Assembly (NCBI GenBank): GCA_004026145.2
Contig: CP034979.1
Coordinates: 7,899,480 to 7,963,479 of the forward strand
Source: Takifugu bimaculatus
Lineage: Eukaryota > Chordata > Actinopteri > Tetraodontiformes > Tetraodontidae
Direction: 5' to 3'
DNA length: 64,000 nt
In this document: in pieces, positions 59,439 through 64,000 of the stretch
Position numbering within the stretch: the stretch's first letter is position 1
How the letters are laid out: the number at the start of each line of letters is the position of its first letter
The notes under the pieces: generated by a model
Database searches by the model: none
Told to the model about the DNA's origin: nothing
What the model saw: the letters and a program-made list of their open reading frames with translations, nothing else
Made by a program: the position numbers and the translations under genes

Positions 59439-60984
59439 CTAATCCTTCTCCATCTTCTCATAATAGAGTAAATATGCTGTTTTCTGCCGCTGCTGGCAGA
59501 CGTGGTTAAAATTTGTTTCTGTGACAACGTCGTCATCGTATGTCACCCAGCAGGCATTCCCATCCCCTTGGCTTGCATTTCGATAAACACCATCACAAAT
59601 GTAATGGCCTGTGAAGAAAGCAACTGCTTTGTTAGTGGTCAAACGAGGAGAACATTGGTTTTCAATGCAATACTGACAGCTAAACACTGACCGCTGGTAG
59701 TGCAACTCCCCAAATGGTTGACGATGCTCTTCAGAGTATATTTTATCTACAGAATATAAAAAGAACAAGCCATTAGCTCCACTCTTTGAGCCATTTCAGA
59801 CTGATGACTGCTTAAAGGTTTATCAAGGGTTTACCTTCTCACTGCTCTGATTTGTATGGAGCAGCAGCTCCCTGGATAAACATGTGGCTTTGTGAATTTT
59901 TTGCGCAGCAAAGTAGGACCACTTAAATCTCAATAGGTGGATGATCAGCACACTATCGAGAAGAAAAGGGGAGCGAAGAGGAGATGTAGAGACAGTTAGG
60001 GCCTTTAGAAGGCAGCAGATGTGAGGATGCTGAGATGGCTGGTTCTCACTTTGGCAGAGTGAAGAAGGATCTTTGCTCTGTCGTCTGGGAGGCGCCACAG
60101 TGACATTTGTAATCCAGCAGTTGCTCCTGCAGAATCAACAACAGTCGTGAGGTTCAACAGCTCCTCCATCATTCACACATGAACACCAAACATGTGTCCC
60201 TTACTTTCAGGTACAGCTGTATTCCTTGCATGATGGTGTCCTCAGGCGCCACGGACAGGTTCAAACACTCCTCCATATTTTCAGATTTATGGCCACAACT
60301 GTGAATTCAAGAGAGGATTCAAATAACTAAGGATTCAACTAAACAAGTACAACACCTATGCAGGAGCAGAAGGTTTCCAGGTATATTCCCACCTGTGGCA
60401 CAGCATGGTGCTCAACATCTGGAAGCTGATGTGAGCCTCCACAGGGCAGGTGTAGCTCTGCTCTTTGTCAGTTGCCATTGACCTGAGCTCTGTAGAGACG
60501 GAGCTGAGCTGTTCCAGGACGGTGTTCAAAAATTCGTGGGCATCCTGCAGACAGACCAAAGTGTCTAGTCCAGAAAAGATCAGGATGATGCTCTTGAAAA
60601 TAAAAGAATGATTACTTGTTGGGCATCATTTCTAAATTCTGGATGATGCAAGTGCAATGGTGCGCAGGAATTTAACGAGGGTGGATTTCTTCTGCATGCT
60701 GTTTTTTGTAGTGAAGCAGTTGTTTATATCTGTGAGCAACCTGGAGAAAGAAGAAAGCAGATGTTTATCATTCATTGCATTAATGCCATAGAATAATGGG
60801 GGCACGTGAGGCTTGTGCTGTACTTGAAAAGCAGAGCTTTTGGGTGCGAAAGCCACTGTTGACTCTGTTTGTTGAGCTCCTTCACAAAAGGCACGAGGGT
60901 CAGGAGGCTCTGGAGAACAGAGTTCATATAGCAGGTCTGGGACAGGTTGGGGAGCCTGAAACACAAGAAAAACAGAGCAAAGTG
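59439..60984 (-). pseudogene. USP37-like copy C, cut by a LINE and frameshifted
   Basis: Matches copy A from the stop codon (59439) to just past the catalytic-Cys exon (about 60832-60963). An extra base near 60652 (CAAGTGCAATGG where A has CAGTGCAATGG) shifts the frame in the exon encoding FLRTIAL. The CHCG exon lacks the copy B shift. Upstream homology stops at 60984, where the GAT repeat of the other copies is replaced by the 3' end of an L2 LINE. Any remaining 5' exons would lie beyond the LINE and off the window. The Cys box reads LPNLSQTCYMNSVLQSL. Confidence 0.8.
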
Positions 60985-63683
60985 TTATATAGCGTCTTAT
61001 ACATCAAAATTGTTTTTAGGCGCTTTCCAGAATCCCGGGCCTAACCCCAGACAAGCAACAGTGGCAAGGAAAAACTCCCCTTTAACAGGTAGAAACCGTG
61101 AGCAGGACCAGGCTCATGTAGGGGGACCCTTCTGCTGATGGCCGAGGCTGGGTAGAAGAGAGAGGAGAGGGAGGACGGAGAGGAGAGGAGAGGAGAAGGA
61201 GAGGCCAGAGACACTTATACCGTGAGTGGCCTATAAGAATGCGCGAAACTGAAGAGAGGATAGAAGACCCACCACACCCACAAAAATACACTATCCAAAA
61301 ACGCTCATCCGCGGGCCGGAGGTCATCATGCAGCTCCGAAGGCGGCGATACCTGTAATTGAATAGAGGGGGGGGCAGAAAAACTACACAGGAATCAGCAT
61401 AACTAGTCTGCTTGATGAGGAGGAGGAAAGGAGAGGAAAGGAGAGGAGAGGAGAGGAAACCATGGCCCAGTGGGGTGACAGAGGCCTGTAAGGTGATCAT
61501 GTTTTCGGACCCCGGCAGCCTTGGCCTATAACAGCATAGGTAGAATGTGACCTAACGATTAGACGACCCTCTAAGTATGATAATTTTTCTATCTATGATA
61601 GTAATTGGAACTACAAAATTAACAACAATAAGCTTTTTCAAAGAGGTAGGTTAGGGTTAGGGTTAGGGAAGCGACACCATTACAGGAGTTATGTGATCTC
61701 TTTTGTCAATACCTGTCAGAACTCTGGCTGCAGCATTTGGATCAACTGGAGGCCTCCTAAAGAGTTGTTTGGACACCCTGATAATAAAGAATTACAATAG
61801 TCCAGCCTGGAAGTAACAAAAGCATGAATTAACTTTTCTGTATCAGGCCGCGTCAGTAGCTTCCTGATCTTTGAGATGTTCCTCAGGTGAAAAAAGGCAC
61901 TTCTAGAGACTAATTTAATGTGTGAGTTGAAGGAGAGATTTTGATCAAAAGTTACTCCTCGATTCCTCACAGAGAGACTAGATGTTAATGAGATACCATC
62001 TAGAGTAATCATGTGATCTAATCTATCCCTGAGAGGTTCAGGACCAACACCATGACCCCAGTTTTTCCTGAGTTAAGGAAGAGAAAATTTGAAGACATCC
62101 AGGACATTATGTCTTTAAGACAGGTCTGGAGCTTCACTAACTTCTCTGTCTCCTCTGGTTACATGGATAAATAAAGCTGAGTGTCATCAGCATAACAATG
62201 AAAATTTATCCCATGCTGCCGAATAAAGTTCCCTAAGGGAAGCATGTAAAAGGTGAAGAGGATTGGTCCAAGTACAGAACCTTGAGGAACCCCATGGCCA
62301 ACCCTACTGTATGAGGAGGGAACACCATGGACATGAGCAAACTGGTATCTATCAGATAAATGTGATCTAAACCAGTCTAGTGCTGTCCCTTTAATCCCAA
62401 TCACATGTTCCAGTCTATGTAACAGGATGCTGTGATCAACTGGATCAAAAGCAGCACTGAGGTCCAGCAGAACCAGCATAGAGACCAGTCCATGATCTGA
62501 AGCTATGAGAAGATCATTAGTAACTTTAAGAAGTGCTGTTTCTGTGCTGTGATGAGCTCTAAAGACTGACTGAAACATCTCAAACAGGCTGTTCCTCTGC
62601 AGGTGCTCCAGGAACTAGGTCACCACCACCTTCTCAAGAACTTTAGAGATAAAAGGAAGGTTGGATATCGGCCTGTAATTTGCTAACACATCGAGATCCA
62701 GTGATGGTTTTTTAAGAAACGGCTTAATCACTGCCACCTTGTAGGACCGGGGTACATAACCTGTCACTAAAGAACCATTGATCTGGTCCAGGATAGAGCT
62801 GCCTATCAATGGTAAAACATCCTTCAACAGGTGTGTTGGGATGGGATTTAAAAGACACGTGGTGGTCTTGGATTTCTGAATTAGCGAAGACGCCTCAGAA
62901 AAATAGATAGGGCTGAAGGAGTTTAAGGGCTCGTTGGAGACCCTGTATGTTCCCACAGTCAGCACATCTGGTGATGGTCCAGTGTCGGGATGACCTGGTT
63001 AGCTTTTTCTCTGATAGCTAGAACTTTATCAGTGAAGAAGCTCATGAAGTCTTCACCACTAAGGGAAGAAGGAATACCTGGATCTAAAACACTGTGACTC
63101 TTGGTTAATTTGGCCACAGTGCTGAAAAGAATCCTGGGGTTGCTCTTATTTTCCTCAATTAAAGAAGAAAAATAAGCTGTTCTAGCCTGACGGAGGGCCT
63201 TTTTGTAAACTACCAGACAGTCTTTCCAGGCTACATGATAGCTGTCTATTTTACAAGAATGCCACTTCCTTTCCAGTCTTTGTGCTTTCTGCTTGAGGGT
63301 CCTGATATGTGAATTATACCAGGGGCCACACCTCCTCTGATTTACTATTTTCTTTTTCAGGGGGGCAACAGAATCAAGCGTGATTCTCAGTGAGGTTGCT
63401 GCACCTTCAGCAATAGAGTCGACCTCAGCAGGGCTAAGATTATAATGATTGATCCCTGGGGAAACACACGGTGGTCCTGGGATCAGCACAGGGATCACTT
63501 CCTTAAACTTAGCTACAGCATTATCTGAGAGACATCTGCTATAGTAAGACTGTGCTCTGAGGATAGAAGAATCCTTAATCATAAATGTAAAAGTGATCAA
63601 TGAATGATCTGACAGGAGTGGGTTCTGAGGGAACACTGACACATGTTCTACCTCAACACCATAAGTCAGGACTAGATCTAGGG
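60985..63683 (-). mobile_element. L2/Maui-clade LINE, degenerate but nearly full pol region
   Basis: On the minus strand, in order: the end of an AP endonuclease (LDLVLTYGV, then LLSDHSLITFTF, 63690-63580), a long linker, reverse transcriptase (ANYRPISNLPFISKVLEKVV, VLLDLSAAFDPVDH, GVPQGSVLGPILFTFYM and the catalytic YADDTQLY near 62165-62195), a C-terminal domain (61716-62012) and a 3' UTR with GGAGA repeats. The frame is broken at about 62600 and 62100, so it is inactive. The 3' end is at 60985, within USP copy C and in the same orientation. The 5' side is interrupted at 63684. Confidence 0.88.
61648..61668. repeat. Short (TTAGGG)n telomere-like run
   Basis: Three TTAGGG units within the 3' part of the LINE, in the opposite orientation to the tract at 52313-52484. 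Confidence 0.8.
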
Positions 63684-64000
63684 CAGGCATGGGCAAACTA
63701 CGGCCCGGGGGCCACACGCGGCCCATTAAACGTTTTAATCCGGCCCGCCAAACTTGAAAAATTAAATGAATAAACCTTGTTAATGTTATATTTTCACTGC
63801 AATTCTGGTGTTTTCCCACTAGAAAAAAGACAGTCAGGAGGAGAGTGATGGTGATATCCTGAAGGATAACAGAACTTTCAGTGCTTTAAAATAGAAATGG
63901 TTATGAATTTTTTTTAAAAAGGCACATTTCATTCATTTGATTTTAAGTGTTTTAAGACTCATTCCAAAGTCAGATATTTTGTTGTAATGCTTCTCTTCAT
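63684..64000 (+). mobile_element. hAT-like DNA transposon terminus, running off the window
   Basis: Begins CAGGCATGGGCAAACTACGG followed by CCCGGGGGCC, the type of end seen in Charlie-like hAT elements. It interrupts the LINE: endonuclease coding stops just at this point. The other end and the target duplication are outside the window, so the family is provisional. Confidence 0.6.

Overview
The window is vertebrate genomic DNA from a compact-genome teleost, most likely a pufferfish relative. Introns are short (often 80-300 bp), CA/TG microsatellites are abundant, the proteins are clearly teleost orthologues of human genes, and the mobile elements are fish types (L2/Maui-like LINE, V-SINE-like, Penelope-like, hAT, Ty3/Gypsy). 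No bacterial or organellar features are present.

The first ~36 kb is ordinary genic sequence, and every coding exon in it could be joined with consistent splice phases. From left to right: the first coding exon of cpeb3 (minus; the rest lies off the left edge), complete marchf5 (plus, 6 exons, 281 aa), complete ide (minus, 25 exons plus a second version of exon 15, 1015 aa), complete kmo (plus, 15 exons, 470 aa) and complete opn3 (minus, 4 exons, 387 aa). cpeb3-marchf5-ide matches the order and orientation on human 10q23, and kmo-opn3 matches the convergent pair on human 1q43. The ide/kmo interval (about 21.1-23.1 kb) is therefore a join between two blocks that are separate in human.

From 36.4 to 43.7 kb I see no conserved gene. 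There is a cAMP-response-like tandem repeat upstream of opn3, an orphan 218-codon ORF, and a hAT element with a perfect 8-bp target duplication.

From ~43.75 kb to the right edge the window is duplicated and transposon-rich. It contains three copies of a USP37-like ubiquitin protease gene on the minus strand. Copy A (46937-51447) can be assembled as a 23-exon, 852-aa model without a frameshift. It has the catalytic Cys, His and Asp boxes and an acidic N-terminal region built from repeated phase-0 exons of 138 and 93 nt. Copies B (54573-~57074) and C (59439-~60984) are truncated and carry different frameshifts. Copy B is preceded by a Ty3/Gypsy fragment, and copy C is interrupted by an L2/Maui LINE. 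All three copies end next to the same LTR-like sequence. The segment starting at 43751 restarts at 57075, so the present arrangement looks like a ~13-kb tandem duplication on top of an older one. An interstitial telomere-like tract lies at 52.3 kb, and a second hAT terminus sits inside the LINE at the right edge.

The genes do not form a joint pathway. marchf5 acts at the mitochondrial outer membrane, ide degrades peptides, kmo is a mitochondrial kynurenine-pathway enzyme, opn3 is a light receptor and cpeb3 is a translational regulator. The most unusual part is the USP37-like locus.
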